Positions 8,244 through 17,360 are shown, counted from the first letter of the stretch. The stretch: DNA of 64,000 bases from Algoriphagus lutimaris (GCF_017051705.1 NZ_JAFIDJ010000001.1:2385786-2449785); one strand, 5' to 3'. Notes: a model not told the origin generated them from the sequence alone. Program-made: numbers and translations.

Positions 8244-9638
8244 TTATAATATGTATTGGGATAAATCTCTGTTTTTCACCAAAGTGGAAAGCCGTTCCTG
8301 AACCATCTCCCTCGTGATCATAATTCTTGAGTTGGCCTCGATGGTATCAGGTACATCGAATAAAAAATCATTCAATAAATGACTCATTACCGTATGAAGC
8401 CTTCTGGCACCAATATTCTCAACTTCCTGATTGATCAAAAACGCCAACCTTGCAATTTCTTCAATTGACTCATCATTGAATTCCAAAAACACATTTTCTG
8501 CCTCAAACAAGGCTTGATATTGCTTGGTCAATGCATTCTTAGGCTCTCTCAGTATTTTAGAGAAATCTTCTTGAGTTAAACTTTGTAATTCTACCCTAAT
8601 AGGAAATCTTCCCTGAAGTTCCGGAATAAGGTCAGAAGGTTTTGCTACATGAAATGCTCCTGCAGCTATAAAAAGGATATGATCAGTATTGATTACCCCA
8701 TATTTAGTATTTACAGAAGACCCCTCAACGATGGGCAACAAATCTCTTTGAACACCCTCTCTACTTACATCTGGCCCTCCTCCGTTTTTCCCGGACTTTG
8801 AAGCAATCTTATCAATTTCGTCTATGAAAATAATACCATTGTTCTCGGCCAGCTTGATTGCCTCTTCTTTGACCTCATCAAAATCGATCAGTTTAGAAGC
8901 TTCTTCTTCCAACAATACTTTTCTTGCCTCAGAAATACTCAATTTTCTTTTTTTGGTCTTCTTTGGCATCATTCCAGAAATCATGTCCTGAAGCCCAGCC
9001 ATGCTGGCATCATCCATCATTCCATTGCCAATCATTCCTATTCCCACTGGAGAAGATGCTTTCACATTGATCTCAATCTTCCGGTCGTCCAACTCCCCAT
9101 TTCTAAGTTTCTCACGAAACCGCTCACGGGTCCTTTCATTTAATTCAGCATCATTGGAAGGCTCAGAATCGGTATCGGTAGGAATTGAATTTCTGCTAAA
9201 CCCAGCACTTTTTACGGGAGGGATCAATATATCCAAGATGAGTTCTTCCACTGCCTCTGCGGCTTTCACCTTCACCGCTTCATTTTTGACTTCCCGTACC
9301 AAGGCTACGGACTGTTCTACTAAGTCCCTAACCATACTCTCCACATCGCGTCCTACATAACCTACTTCAGTAAATTTAGAGGCCTCCACTTTGGTAAAAG
9401 GAGCATTGGCTACTTTTGCAAGTCTTCTGGCTATTTCTGTTTTACCCACACCAGTAGAACCGATCATGAGAATATTATTAGGCACGATGTCCTTTTGAAT
9501 TTCAGATTTCACCATCAAGCGACGGATTCTGTTTCTAAGGGCAATCGCTACATTCCTTTTAGCATCGTGCTGCCCTATAATATATTTATCCAACTCAGAG
9601 ACAATCTGTCTAGGAGTAAGTGAAATGATATGCTCCAT
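8244..9638 (-). CDS. hslU: ATP-dependent protease ATPase subunit HslU (ClpY)
   Basis: 464 residues of the AAA+ HslU type. Walker A is GSTGVGKT at about 60-67 and Walker B is IIFIDEID; the intermediate I-domain lies between them, and a sensor-2/C-terminal domain follows. It unfolds substrates and feeds them to the HslV peptidase chamber in the cytoplasm. The C-terminal tail D-L-S-Q-Y-I-L matches the HslU tail that docks into HslV, so a partner is expected, but hslV is not in this window. Its neighbours lon and SDR are each in separate units. Confidence 0.97.
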   Translation of the reverse strand: MEHIISLTPRQIVSELDKYIIGQHDAKRNVAIALRNRIRRLMVKSEIQKDIVPNNILMIGSTGVGKTEIARRLAKVANAPFTKVEASKFTEVGYVGRDVESMVRDLVEQSVALVREVKNEAVKVKAAEAVEELILDILIPPVKSAGFSRNSIPTDTDSEPSNDAELNERTRERFREKLRNGELDDRKIEINVKASSPVGIGMIGNGMMDDASMAGLQDMISGMMPKKTKKRKLSISEARKVLLEEEASKLIDFDEVKEEAIKLAENNGIIFIDEIDKIASKSGKNGGGPDVSREGVQRDLLPIVEGSSVNTKYGVINTDHILFIAAGAFHVAKPSDLIPELQGRFPIRVELQSLTQEDFSKILREPKNALTKQYQALFEAENVFLEFNDESIEEIARLAFLINQEVENIGARRLHTVMSHLLNDFLFDVPDTIEANSRIMITREMVQERLSTLVKNRDLSQYIL

Positions 9639-9721
9639 TTTCTTTCGTTAAATAACTTGCCCAGAATTTAGCTTGATTTCAAAATCATGATTTGGCAAGT
9701 CGTTGGTTTTAGATATGGTTT

Positions 9722-9754
9722 TAAAAAGAGAAAGCAATGAAATACATGCATTGC
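9722..9754 (-). terminator. Probable terminator of lon
   Basis: Minus-strand stem GCAATG/CATTGC followed by TTTCTCTTTTT, just after the lon stop. The stem is only about 6 bp, so support is moderate. Confidence 0.5.
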
Positions 9755-9770
9755 CCCTCCTTATTTAAGC

Positions 9771-12236
9771 TTATTTTTCTGATTCGAGATTGAATTTTAT
9801 AGCTCTATCAACTTTTGATTTCAATAAAGCAATTTCCAATACCTCATCGACACGCTCTACAAAATGAAATTCAATGCCTTTGACATATTGAGCATCTATT
9901 TCTTCAATATCTCTCCTATTCTTTTTACAAAGAATAATCTCTTTAATTCCAGCTCTTTTGGCGGCCAGGATTTTCTCCTTGATTCCACCCACTGGCATCA
10001 CCTTACCGATCAGGCTTATTTCTCCTGTCATAGCTACCTTAGCCTTCACTTTTCTTTGGGTATAGACAGAAGCCATTGCTGTCAACATAGTAATACCTGC
10101 TGAAGGCCCATCTTTAGGAACTGCGCCTGCTGGCACGTGGATATGAAGATCATATTGATCAAAGACCCTGTGATCGATCCCCAAAGTTTCTGCTTGAGAT
10201 TTCAAGTAAGACAAAGCAGTCATCGCTGACTCTTTCATCACATCACCCAATTGACCAGAAAGCGTCAATTTACCTTTTCCTCTACTCAAGCTGGATTCAA
10301 TAAATAGAATTTCACCTCCTACACTAGTCCAAGCTAAGCCTGTTACTACTCCTGCAACAGAATTGTCCTGATAAATTTCTTTATCAAAAATTTCTGAACC
10401 TAAGATTTTTCTAACGGCCTCCTTGGTAATCTTGGTATCATACTCCTCCTCCATGGCAATGGATTTGGCAACATTTCTAACCACTTTACCGATCGCTCTC
10501 TCCAAACCTCTTACCCCTGATTCACGAGTATAATCTTCAATAATTTTCACCAAAGCAGCTTTTTCAAAAGTCACTTGCTTGGACTTCAAGCCATGTTCTT
10601 TCCTTTGCTTTGGCACCAAATGGCGTTTCGCTATCTCTACTTTCTCCTCTTGAGTATAACCTGTCACCTCGATGATTTCCATACGGTCTCTCAAGGCAGG
10701 CTGAATACTATCCAAAGAATTAGCAGTAGCAATAAACAAAACTTTACTCAAATCATATTCTACTTCCAGGTAGTTATCTAAGAAGGTACTATTTTGCTCC
10801 GGATCTAACACTTCCAGAAATGCAGAAGAAGGATCTCCTCTGAAGTCTGAAGAAAGTTTGTCGATTTCATCCAGCACATAGACTGGATTAGAAATTTTCA
10901 CCTTCTTCATATTTTGGATGATTTTGCCAGGCATCGCTCCAACATAGGTTTTTCTATGTCCACGGATTTCAGCCTCATCATGAAGACCTCCTAGAGACAT
11001 TCTAACGTATTTTCTACCTAATGCCGCTGCAATGGACTTCCCTAAAGAAGTTTTACCAACCCCTGGAGGGCCATATAAACATAAGATCGGTCCTTTTAAA
11101 TCATTCTTAAGTTTAAGCACTGCCAAATATTCAATAATTCTTTCTTTGACTTTTTCCAGTCCGAAATGATCATTGTCCAAAATGGCTTTGGCATGTTTTA
11201 GGTCGAAGTTATCTTGGGTAAATTCATTCCAAGGTAACTCTACCATGGTCTCAGCATAATTGAGTGCAATCGGATATTCTGCGGCAGAAGGGTTGATTCT
11301 TAGGATTTTGTCCAATTCCTTTTCAAAATGCTTTTTCACCTCTTCTGGCCAATTTTTCAAGGCACCTCTAGCACGTAAATCTTCTACTTCCTTTTCAGGT
11401 CCTTCTTCTCCCAACTCAGTTTGAAGCACTTTCATCTGCTGACGAAGGAAATAATCCCGCTGCTGTTGGTCAATATCCGTATGAACCTTCTTCTGAATTT
11501 CTGATTTCAACTCCAACATCTGGATGTCTTTCATCATAAATTCCAAAAGTAAAGTAGCTCTATCCACCCCATCATTGATTTCTAATAGACGCTGTTTGGA
11601 CTCAACAGGCGCATTGATATTAGAAGAAAGGAAATGTGTCAAAAACGGGGTATTATCTATATTATCCAAAGCCACCTGAGCCTCTCTAGGGATCTCTGGA
11701 TTGAGATGAAGAATCCTCGTTGCAGCATCTTTCAGAGACTCTTCCAAGGCTTTGATCTTTTTCGAGCTCTTCGGGAAATTTTCATCCAGGTAATCCACCT
11801 TCGCCATGAAGTATGGATCATCTGTAATCTGTTCCTTGATCTTAAATCGCTTCTTACCTTGAATAATAATGGTGGTATTTCCATCAGGAAGCACAATCAT
11901 TTTGATAATCTTGGCAAGCGTACCCACTTGGTAAATATCATCCCATGACGGATCGTCATTATTTGGATTGATCTGAGCACAGACTCCAATCAATTTGTCT
12001 CCTTTCTGGGCTTTTTTTACCAAACGAATAGAACGCTGCCTTCCTACGGTGATGGGTATAACCACGCCAGGAAAGAGCACCGTATTCCGAACGGACAAGA
12101 TCGGGAGTTCCTCCCCATAAGATTCAGTTCCCTGCTCCTCATTTTCATCTTCGGTAATGAGCTGTATGAGATCTCCCTCACCAGCAAATTCCCCCACCAT
12201 TAAATTTTGAAACATGGACTTTTCGAATTGGCTCAT
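9771..12236 (-). CDS. lon: Lon ATP-dependent protease
   Basis: 821 residues with full Lon architecture: the N-terminal substrate-binding LonN domain (about 44-250), a coiled-coil linker, AAA+ with Walker A GPPGVGKT at about 389-396 and Walker B VYVLDEID at about 452-459, and the Lon peptidase domain with Ser712 (DGPSAG) and Lys755 (second Lys of GGIKEK). It degrades damaged and short-lived regulatory proteins in the cytoplasm. An N-terminal leader of about 40 acidic residues precedes LonN, common in Bacteroidota. The promoter region has a CTGTCA-based inverted repeat and an upstream hairpin. Confidence 0.98.
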   Translation of the reverse strand: MSQFEKSMFQNLMVGEFAGEGDLIQLITEDENEEQGTESYGEELPILSVRNTVLFPGVVIPITVGRQRSIRLVKKAQKGDKLIGVCAQINPNNDDPSWDDIYQVGTLAKIIKMIVLPDGNTTIIIQGKKRFKIKEQITDDPYFMAKVDYLDENFPKSSKKIKALEESLKDAATRILHLNPEIPREAQVALDNIDNTPFLTHFLSSNINAPVESKQRLLEINDGVDRATLLLEFMMKDIQMLELKSEIQKKVHTDIDQQQRDYFLRQQMKVLQTELGEEGPEKEVEDLRARGALKNWPEEVKKHFEKELDKILRINPSAAEYPIALNYAETMVELPWNEFTQDNFDLKHAKAILDNDHFGLEKVKERIIEYLAVLKLKNDLKGPILCLYGPPGVGKTSLGKSIAAALGRKYVRMSLGGLHDEAEIRGHRKTYVGAMPGKIIQNMKKVKISNPVYVLDEIDKLSSDFRGDPSSAFLEVLDPEQNSTFLDNYLEVEYDLSKVLFIATANSLDSIQPALRDRMEIIEVTGYTQEEKVEIAKRHLVPKQRKEHGLKSKQVTFEKAALVKIIEDYTRESGVRGLERAIGKVVRNVAKSIAMEEEYDTKITKEAVRKILGSEIFDKEIYQDNSVAGVVTGLAWTSVGGEILFIESSLSRGKGKLTLSGQLGDVMKESAMTALSYLKSQAETLGIDHRVFDQYDLHIHVPAGAVPKDGPSAGITMLTAMASVYTQRKVKAKVAMTGEISLIGKVMPVGGIKEKILAAKRAGIKEIILCKKNRRDIEEIDAQYVKGIEFHFVERVDEVLEIALLKSKVDRAIKFNLESEK

Positions 12237-12246
12237 ATAGACATTA

Positions 12247-12263
12247 TGACAGACTGACTGTCA
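12247..12263. promoter_or_regulatory. Palindrome immediately upstream of lon (candidate operator)
   Basis: TGACAG-ACTGA-CTGTCA, perfect 6-bp arms. It also contains the perfect 11-bp palindrome CTGACTGTCAG (12254-12264). It ends 11 bases before the lon start codon, so bound protein could block transcription or initiation. The regulator is unknown. Confidence 0.4.
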
Positions 12264-12282
12264 GGATTTAGCTAAAATAAAA

Positions 12283-12311
12283 GAAGAACCTTCAAATAGC
12301 GAAGGTTCTTC
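12283..12311 (-). terminator. Terminator-like hairpin upstream of lon (minus strand)
   Basis: Perfect 11-bp stem GAAGAACCTTC with a 7-nt loop. In minus-strand direction it is followed by TTTTATTTTAG, whereas the plus strand has no T-run. It would end a minus-strand transcript arriving from the rseP side before lon, or act as an attenuator in a long lon leader. Confidence 0.6.
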
Positions 12312-12603
12312 CTAAAAGGTCAAGGGGTATGCCAAAGGTTGAAATAGTCAAAATGGCAGGCAGAAAACATCAAATCATCCAAATTACACAAAGCAACCGC
12401 GTATCAATTTTTAAACACAAATCCTAAAAAACTAAGACTAAAAATCGATTTACAAGGACAAACTAGCTTTTACAAAGTCATACTTTCCTGATAGCCCTAT
12501 GTGCGATAACCTCATAACCTACTTTTTTTATAGAATTATTTTCAGGTATAAAAAGCATGTTAATCTTTCCCTTTCACCATAGAATTTGAATAATTCATAA
12601 AAA
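12312..12603. other. Intergenic gap of about 290 bases between rseP and lon terminators
   Basis: No open reading frame of note, tRNA or recognisable RNA family. It is AT-rich and lies between two minus-strand terminators, the rseP terminator at 12596-12625 and the hairpin at 12283-12311. That arrangement leaves room for a short independent minus-strand transcript or for the lon promoter with an attenuated leader. No promoter with a full consensus is seen. Confidence 0.3.
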
Positions 12604-12625
12604 AACCGGGTCAGTTGACCCGGTT
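12596..12625 (-). terminator. Rho-independent terminator of the dxr-rseP operon
   Basis: Nine-bp stem AACCGGGTC with tetraloop AGTT. On the minus strand it is followed by seven T. Confidence 0.9.
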
Positions 12626-12650
12626 CGATTATTCTTTGAAATTGGGAAAA

Positions 12651-13970
12651 TCATCCTCCTGTAAACAATTTCAGCACATCATTTCCTATGGCAAATACCA
12701 TTAATGCCAAGAGAATAACCATCCCTACTTTTTGGGCATTTTCAAGAAATTTATCAGATGGAGCTCTTCCAGAAATCATTTCATATAATAAGAACATCAC
12801 GTGTCCACCATCCAAAGCCGGAATTGGCAATAGGTTCATAAAGGCTAACAACATGGAAATCAAGCCAGTAATCGTCCAGAATTTGGTCCAATCCCACGTA
12901 TCTCCATAAATTTTCGCCATCCCTATCGGGCCACTCACATTTTTGGCAGACACCTCACCCGTAAACATTTTACCCAAGGCTTTGGCATTTACAATTACAA
13001 CTGTAAACGCACGCTCAGACCCTTTAACAAAAGCCTCCCCTAATCCATAACTTCTTCTTACAGGTTCTATTAAAGGTGTAACCGCTATATCAATGGTCCC
13101 TCGTTCTGTTACCGCAACGCTAGTATGGGTAGTATCTCCATTGCGTAATAAAGTGATATCCGCATTTTTACTTTTCGCATCAGCCAATGCAGATTGTAAC
13201 TCATCAAAATAAGAAACCTGCTTTCCATTGATCTCCAAAATTTTATCCTCAGGGGTAATTCCAGCTTTTTCAGCAGCCCCACCTTTGTCAATCACTGACA
13301 ATTGGAATGGATACCTGATATCAACAAAATTATCAAGAGCTTCCTTTTTATTGAATGAATTAATGAAACCACGAGGAATCTCAATTTTCAATATTTCACC
13401 ATCCCTATCTACTGTATAATATCCATTCTCTTCCAAAAGCGCAGAACCGCTACTTAAATCATTGATACTGGTGTAAGGTTGTCCACTTAGATCTAAGATC
13501 TTATCCCCTGTTTTTAAACCGATGGATTGTGCAATTTCTCTTGCAACGATCCCATTTTCAACCACTTGATCTCTGGAAAAATAAGTTTCTCCATTATTGT
13601 ACACCATCACAAAAAATATGAGGACTCCAGTGATTACGTTGACTATAATTCCTCCCAGCATCACAATCAATCGCTGCCAAGCTGGTTTGGACCTAAATTC
13701 CCATGGCTGAGGCTCTGCAGCCATTTGTTCTGTGTCCATGGATTCATCTACCATCCCAGAGATTTTCACAAATCCTCCCAATGGAATAGCCCCTATGGAA
13801 TATTCCGTCTCTCCCCATTGAAATCCAGCAATTTTTGGCGGAAATCCAATTGAAAATTTCTCTACTCTCATACCAAACATTTTGGCAGTGAGCAAGTGCC
13901 CCAACTCATGTAAACCTACCAGGATGGATAATCCCAGAACCAGTTGGCCCACCATTATTAATGTATCCAT
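12651..13970 (-). CDS. rseP: RIP metalloprotease RseP (site-2 protease family)
   Basis: 439 residues. The zinc site H-E-L-G-H lies at 21-25 in the first membrane helix and a C-terminal NLLPIPALDGGH carries the third ligand region; two PDZ-like segments lie between (about 110-290). Family members cut transmembrane anti-sigma factors or leftover signal peptides inside the membrane. It is translationally coupled to dxr by a TAATG junction (1-base overlap), the same dxr-rseP order seen in many bacteria. The divergent gene across the dxr promoter is an HtrA/Do protease, fitting an envelope-stress grouping. Confidence 0.95.
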   Translation of the reverse strand: MDTLIMVGQLVLGLSILVGLHELGHLLTAKMFGMRVEKFSIGFPPKIAGFQWGETEYSIGAIPLGGFVKISGMVDESMDTEQMAAEPQPWEFRSKPAWQRLIVMLGGIIVNVITGVLIFFVMVYNNGETYFSRDQVVENGIVAREIAQSIGLKTGDKILDLSGQPYTSINDLSSGSALLEENGYYTVDRDGEILKIEIPRGFINSFNKKEALDNFVDIRYPFQLSVIDKGGAAEKAGITPEDKILEINGKQVSYFDELQSALADAKSKNADITLLRNGDTTHTSVAVTERGTIDIAVTPLIEPVRRSYGLGEAFVKGSERAFTVVIVNAKALGKMFTGEVSAKNVSGPIGMAKIYGDTWDWTKFWTITGLISMLLAFMNLLPIPALDGGHVMFLLYEMISGRAPSDKFLENAQKVGMVILLALMVFAIGNDVLKLFTGG

Positions 13971-15136
13971 TATACTTTACGCTTAATTAATTGTTTTGTA
14001 ATTTCTCTAGCCCTGCTGTCAGTCTCTACATAATCTTCAAGATTCGGCTGTAAGATAAACTCTGTTTTGGAAAGTGTCTCCCCTATCAGGTCAGACATTT
14101 CCAAAAATCCTACTTCTTCTTTTAAAAATGCATCTACGGCCACCTCGTTTGCTGCATTCAAGATACAAGGAGCATTCCCTCCTTTTGCCAGCGCATCATA
14201 GGCCAATTGAAGATTTTTAAAAGTCTCAATATCCGGTTTTTCAAAGGTCAATTGAGGATAATTCATAAAGTTGAATCGCTCAAAATCACTTTTCAACCTT
14301 CCCGGAAAACTCAGGGCGAACTGAATGGGAATACGCATATCCGGCAAGCCGAGTTGCGCTTTTAATGATCCGTCTTCAAATTGAACCAAAGAGTGTATGA
14401 TACTTTGCGGGTGTACGATCACCTCAATCTGATCAGTTCTTAGCCCAAAAAGCCATTTTGCTTCGATCACCTCCAAGCCTTTATTCATTAAAGAAGCAGA
14501 ATCTATTGTGATTTTAGCCCCCATTTCCCAATTAGGGTGCTTCAAAGCCTGAGCTTTGGTGACTGTTTCCAGAAAGGCTCTGTCTTTTCCTCTAAATGGG
14601 CCTCCCGAAGCGGTGAGAATTATTTTCTCAATTGGATTATGAAACTCCCCTACCAAACATTGGAATATTGCAGAATGCTCGGAATCTACAGGATAGATAT
14701 TTACCCGGTATTCCTTGGCTAAAGCAGTGATAATTTCACCAGCCACCACCATAGTTTCCTTGTTGGCTAAAGCAATCTGTTTCCCCGCTTTGATGGCATG
14801 GATCGTAGGAATCAAACCTGAATAGCCTACCAAAGCAGTCAAAACCACATCTATGGTGTCCATTTCCACTACCTGGGCAATTGCATTTTGGCCAGCAAAA
14901 ACTTTAATATTCTTCGGGATTAATGCGTCTCTTACCTGTGGATACAAAGCTTCATTTCCAATCACCACTGCATTTGGGTTAAATTCCAAAGCCTGCTGGA
15001 TTAACAAGTCTGCGTTATTTTGAGCGGTAAGAACTTCGACTTGGAAGTCTGAAGAATGTTGGCGGATTACCTCCAAAGTTTGAGTCCCGATACTTCCGGT
15101 ACTACCTAAGATGGCTACGCGCTTTTGTTCTGTCAT
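13970..15136 (-). CDS. dxr: 1-deoxy-D-xylulose 5-phosphate reductoisomerase
   Basis: 388 residues, the usual length. An N-terminal NADPH-binding G-S-T-G-S-I-G-T motif is at about 10-17, followed by central metal/substrate motifs: PVDSEHSAIFQ, the ILTASGGPFRG loop and the P-N-W-x-M-G-x-K-I-T-I-D-S-A segment (HPNWEMGAKITIDSA). It converts DXP to MEP, the committed step of the non-mevalonate isoprenoid pathway. First gene of the dxr-rseP operon; a TAATTTTG box lies upstream on its strand. Confidence 0.98.
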   Translation of the reverse strand: MTEQKRVAILGSTGSIGTQTLEVIRQHSSDFQVEVLTAQNNADLLIQQALEFNPNAVVIGNEALYPQVRDALIPKNIKVFAGQNAIAQVVEMDTIDVVLTALVGYSGLIPTIHAIKAGKQIALANKETMVVAGEIITALAKEYRVNIYPVDSEHSAIFQCLVGEFHNPIEKIILTASGGPFRGKDRAFLETVTKAQALKHPNWEMGAKITIDSASLMNKGLEVIEAKWLFGLRTDQIEVIVHPQSIIHSLVQFEDGSLKAQLGLPDMRIPIQFALSFPGRLKSDFERFNFMNYPQLTFEKPDIETFKNLQLAYDALAKGGNAPCILNAANEVAVDAFLKEEVGFLEMSDLIGETLSKTEFILQPNLEDYVETDSRAREITKQLIKRKV

Positions 15137-15198
15137 TCAATTTGGGATTTTGAGCATTAAACCTTCTGATCTTATCGAAGGTTTTCTCAATTAGCTGA

Positions 15199-15206
15199 CA
15201 AAATTA
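15199..15206 (-). promoter_or_regulatory. Candidate -7 box for dxr-rseP
   Basis: On the minus strand TAATTTTG fits TAnnTTTG, 63 bases before the dxr start. No convincing -33 element. Confidence 0.4.
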
Positions 15207-15362
15207 CAAGATGCCCAGACTTTTCCTTGTACATATCGTCAGTTTTTATTGGATGGGCTGATTTTTGCTCGATTTCGTTACAACAATCGCACCTTTTCTT
15301 AAAATATGTGAAGGCAGATAACTGATTTTTCTTCATCTCGTCAACTTGATAAATGAAATTCT

Positions 15363-16799
15363 ATGAAAAGTCTTATTAAAACAATTAGTTTACCTTTTCT
15401 ATCCGGATTAGCTGGAGCAGCAATTTGGACAACTTTAAGTTTTTCAGATTCCAAAGATCAGGTACTACCTACCCCATCTCCAAAGATGGAACAAATGAAT
15501 TTTGCTTCCGATTACTCACGATCACTACCAGATTCCCCTCCTACATCATTTGTTGAGGCTTCCGAAAATAGTACCCAATCGGTAGTCTTCATCAAAAATT
15601 TCTCTGGTACAGATCCACGACGTTACAGTATGTTTGATTATTTCTTTGGATCAGGACCATCTCAACAAGTTAGTTCCGGCTCAGGAGTAATTATTTCTGA
15701 CGATGGATACATTGTTACCAATAACCATGTCATTGACCGAGCAGAAACCATCGAAGTCATCCATCAAAAGAAAACTTATAAAGCCAGACTGGTCGGTACA
15801 GATAAAAATACGGACATCGCTGTTTTGAAAATTGATGCGGAAGGGCTTCCAGCTATTAAAAGAGGGAAAAGCCGAGATCTCAAAATTGGAGAATGGGTGT
15901 TGGCAGTTGGGAATCCGTTCAACTTAACCTCCACAGTTACCGCTGGAATTGTATCTGCAAAGGAACGTCAAATCAATATTTTAGGAGGTGATTTCCCATT
16001 AGAAAGCTTTATCCAAACCGATGCTCCTATTAACCCAGGAAATTCAGGAGGTGCCTTGGTAAACGTCAATGGCGAGCTTGTGGGAATCAATACTGCCATT
16101 CTCTCAAGAACGGGATCCTATACCGGGTACGGATTTGCAGTACCAGTTGATATTGCGATGAAAGTGTCCAATGATCTAATTCAATACGGAGAAGTACAAA
16201 AAGCAATTCCAGGTATTGAGGCAGTAGAAATAACTCCAGAACTGGCAGAGGAAATGAATATCAAAACCTTGGATGGAGTAATAGTGACTCATGTAGTAAG
16301 AAACGGGGCAGCGGAAGAAGCTGGTTTGGAAAGAAGTGATGTGATTACTCAACTAGGAGATCAGGAAATCACCGGTATGGGTAGCTTTGAAGAAGCCCTT
16401 TCCTATTATTACCCGGGTCAGAAATTACCTGTCACCTTTTTCCGAAATGGATCGCCAAAAACAGTTCAATTAACACTCCAAAACCTAGAGGGTGGAAATG
16501 GCATTATTAAAAGAGAATACTATAGCTCGGCTTTACTTGGTGCTAAACTGGAGGCCGTAAATACCATTGAAAAAGATAAAATGGGTATAGATTATGGTAT
16601 TAAACTGACCGGAATGACCAGAGGTTATTTAAGGGATTTGGGACTTCGAGAAGGCTTTATCATCACTCAAATCAATCGGGAACCTGCCAGAGATCCAAAA
16701 ATAGTGGGTAAGTTTTTAGAGGAATATAGCGGAAAACTATTGCTGGAAGGGATAGCTACCAGTGGTCAACCCTTTATGCAGAGTTACACCATCAGATAA
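15363..16799 (+). CDS. HtrA/Do-family serine protease (second paralogue)
   Basis: 478 residues. An N-terminal signal/anchor (about 8-27) precedes a protease domain with His122 (VTNNHVI), Asp151 (NTDIAVL) and Ser228 (GNSGGA), then a PDZ domain at about 265-365 and a weaker second PDZ-like domain. It has the same order and loops as the 1791-3308 paralogue but diverges clearly in the linker and C-terminus. The location divergent from dxr-rseP invites a role in envelope stress together with RseP, by analogy with DegS-RseP; that link is inference. The start ATG at 15363 gives a good signal sequence. Confidence 0.92.
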   Translation: MKSLIKTISLPFLSGLAGAAIWTTLSFSDSKDQVLPTPSPKMEQMNFASDYSRSLPDSPPTSFVEASENSTQSVVFIKNFSGTDPRRYSMFDYFFGSGPSQQVSSGSGVIISDDGYIVTNNHVIDRAETIEVIHQKKTYKARLVGTDKNTDIAVLKIDAEGLPAIKRGKSRDLKIGEWVLAVGNPFNLTSTVTAGIVSAKERQINILGGDFPLESFIQTDAPINPGNSGGALVNVNGELVGINTAILSRTGSYTGYGFAVPVDIAMKVSNDLIQYGEVQKAIPGIEAVEITPELAEEMNIKTLDGVIVTHVVRNGAAEEAGLERSDVITQLGDQEITGMGSFEEALSYYYPGQKLPVTFFRNGSPKTVQLTLQNLEGGNGIIKREYYSSALLGAKLEAVNTIEKDKMGIDYGIKLTGMTRGYLRDLGLREGFIITQINREPARDPKIVGKFLEEYSGKLLLEGIATSGQPFMQSYTIR

Positions 16800-16895
16800 T
16801 AAGCCGCTCTCTAGGGTGAAAAAGATTATTTAAAATTCTCTTTAAGCCTTGGGGAGCATCTCTTAAATTTAGTATCTTAATTAAAAGTAACGCCA

Positions 16896-17309
16896 ATGAA
16901 GTCCTTACCTCAAACTTGCGAACAATGCTTAGAGGAATACCAAGTTGCCTTGGAAGACCTTCGCTCCTATATTCAAAGAGCTAGAAAAATCGGGTTAAAT
17001 GAATTCCAAGCGCGGGAGCTAATTATTAATTTTGAAGTTACCCATGAACTTGCTCTTAAAGTCATGACCAAGTATTTCGAAAAGCAAGGTAAAGGCCCCT
17101 TTTCCGGGTCTAGAGACTTGACGGCAGAAGCCTTTCATGCAGATTTGATAGATGATGGAAAAGCCTGGCTAGATATTGTAATAGATAGAATACAGTATAA
17201 CCCCGTGTATTCGATTGATACACAAGATAAATTCTTACATAACATTCAACATAAATACATCCATATGTTGGAGAGATTTGAAGATGTGATGAGTGAAAAG
17301 CTCAATTAA
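16896..17309 (+). CDS. HI0074/HEPN-type nucleotidyltransferase substrate-binding protein, without partner
   Basis: 137 residues, all-helical. The order of motifs (C-L-E-x-Y-x-x-A-L near the N-terminus, then RELIINFEVTHELALKVMTKYF) matches the HI0074 family (TIGR01987, nucleotidyltransferase substrate-binding subunit), a HEPN-like four-helix bundle that normally pairs with a small MNT nucleotidyltransferase (HI0073). The R-x4-6-H RNase motif of toxic HEPN proteins is not visible. There is no MNT gene next to it; both flanks are accounted for by htrA and a terminator. It could work with a distant partner or alone. Confidence 0.75.
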   Translation: MKSLPQTCEQCLEEYQVALEDLRSYIQRARKIGLNEFQARELIINFEVTHELALKVMTKYFEKQGKGPFSGSRDLTAEAFHADLIDDGKAWLDIVIDRIQYNPVYSIDTQDKFLHNIQHKYIHMLERFEDVMSEKLN

Positions 17310-17347
17310 AAAACAAAGGCAGTGAATTCATCACTGCCTTTGTTTTT
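17309..17347. terminator. Bidirectional terminator
   Basis: 17-bp perfect stem built around CAAAGGCAGTGA, 5-nt loop ATTCA, flanked by A- and T-runs. It lies between the convergent HI0074-like gene and btuG. Confidence 0.9.
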
Positions 17348-17360
17348 ATATACCTATCCA

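Noticed and set aside
9001-9360. Plus-strand open frame of 119 codons within hslU
   Set aside because: Antisense shadow of a well-supported gene; low-complexity Ser/Thr/Pro-rich translation without family likeness.
9655-9700. Inverted repeat ACTTGCC/GGCAAGT upstream of hslU
   Set aside because: Arms of 7 bp, 32 bases apart, are likely chance; no matching copy near other genes.
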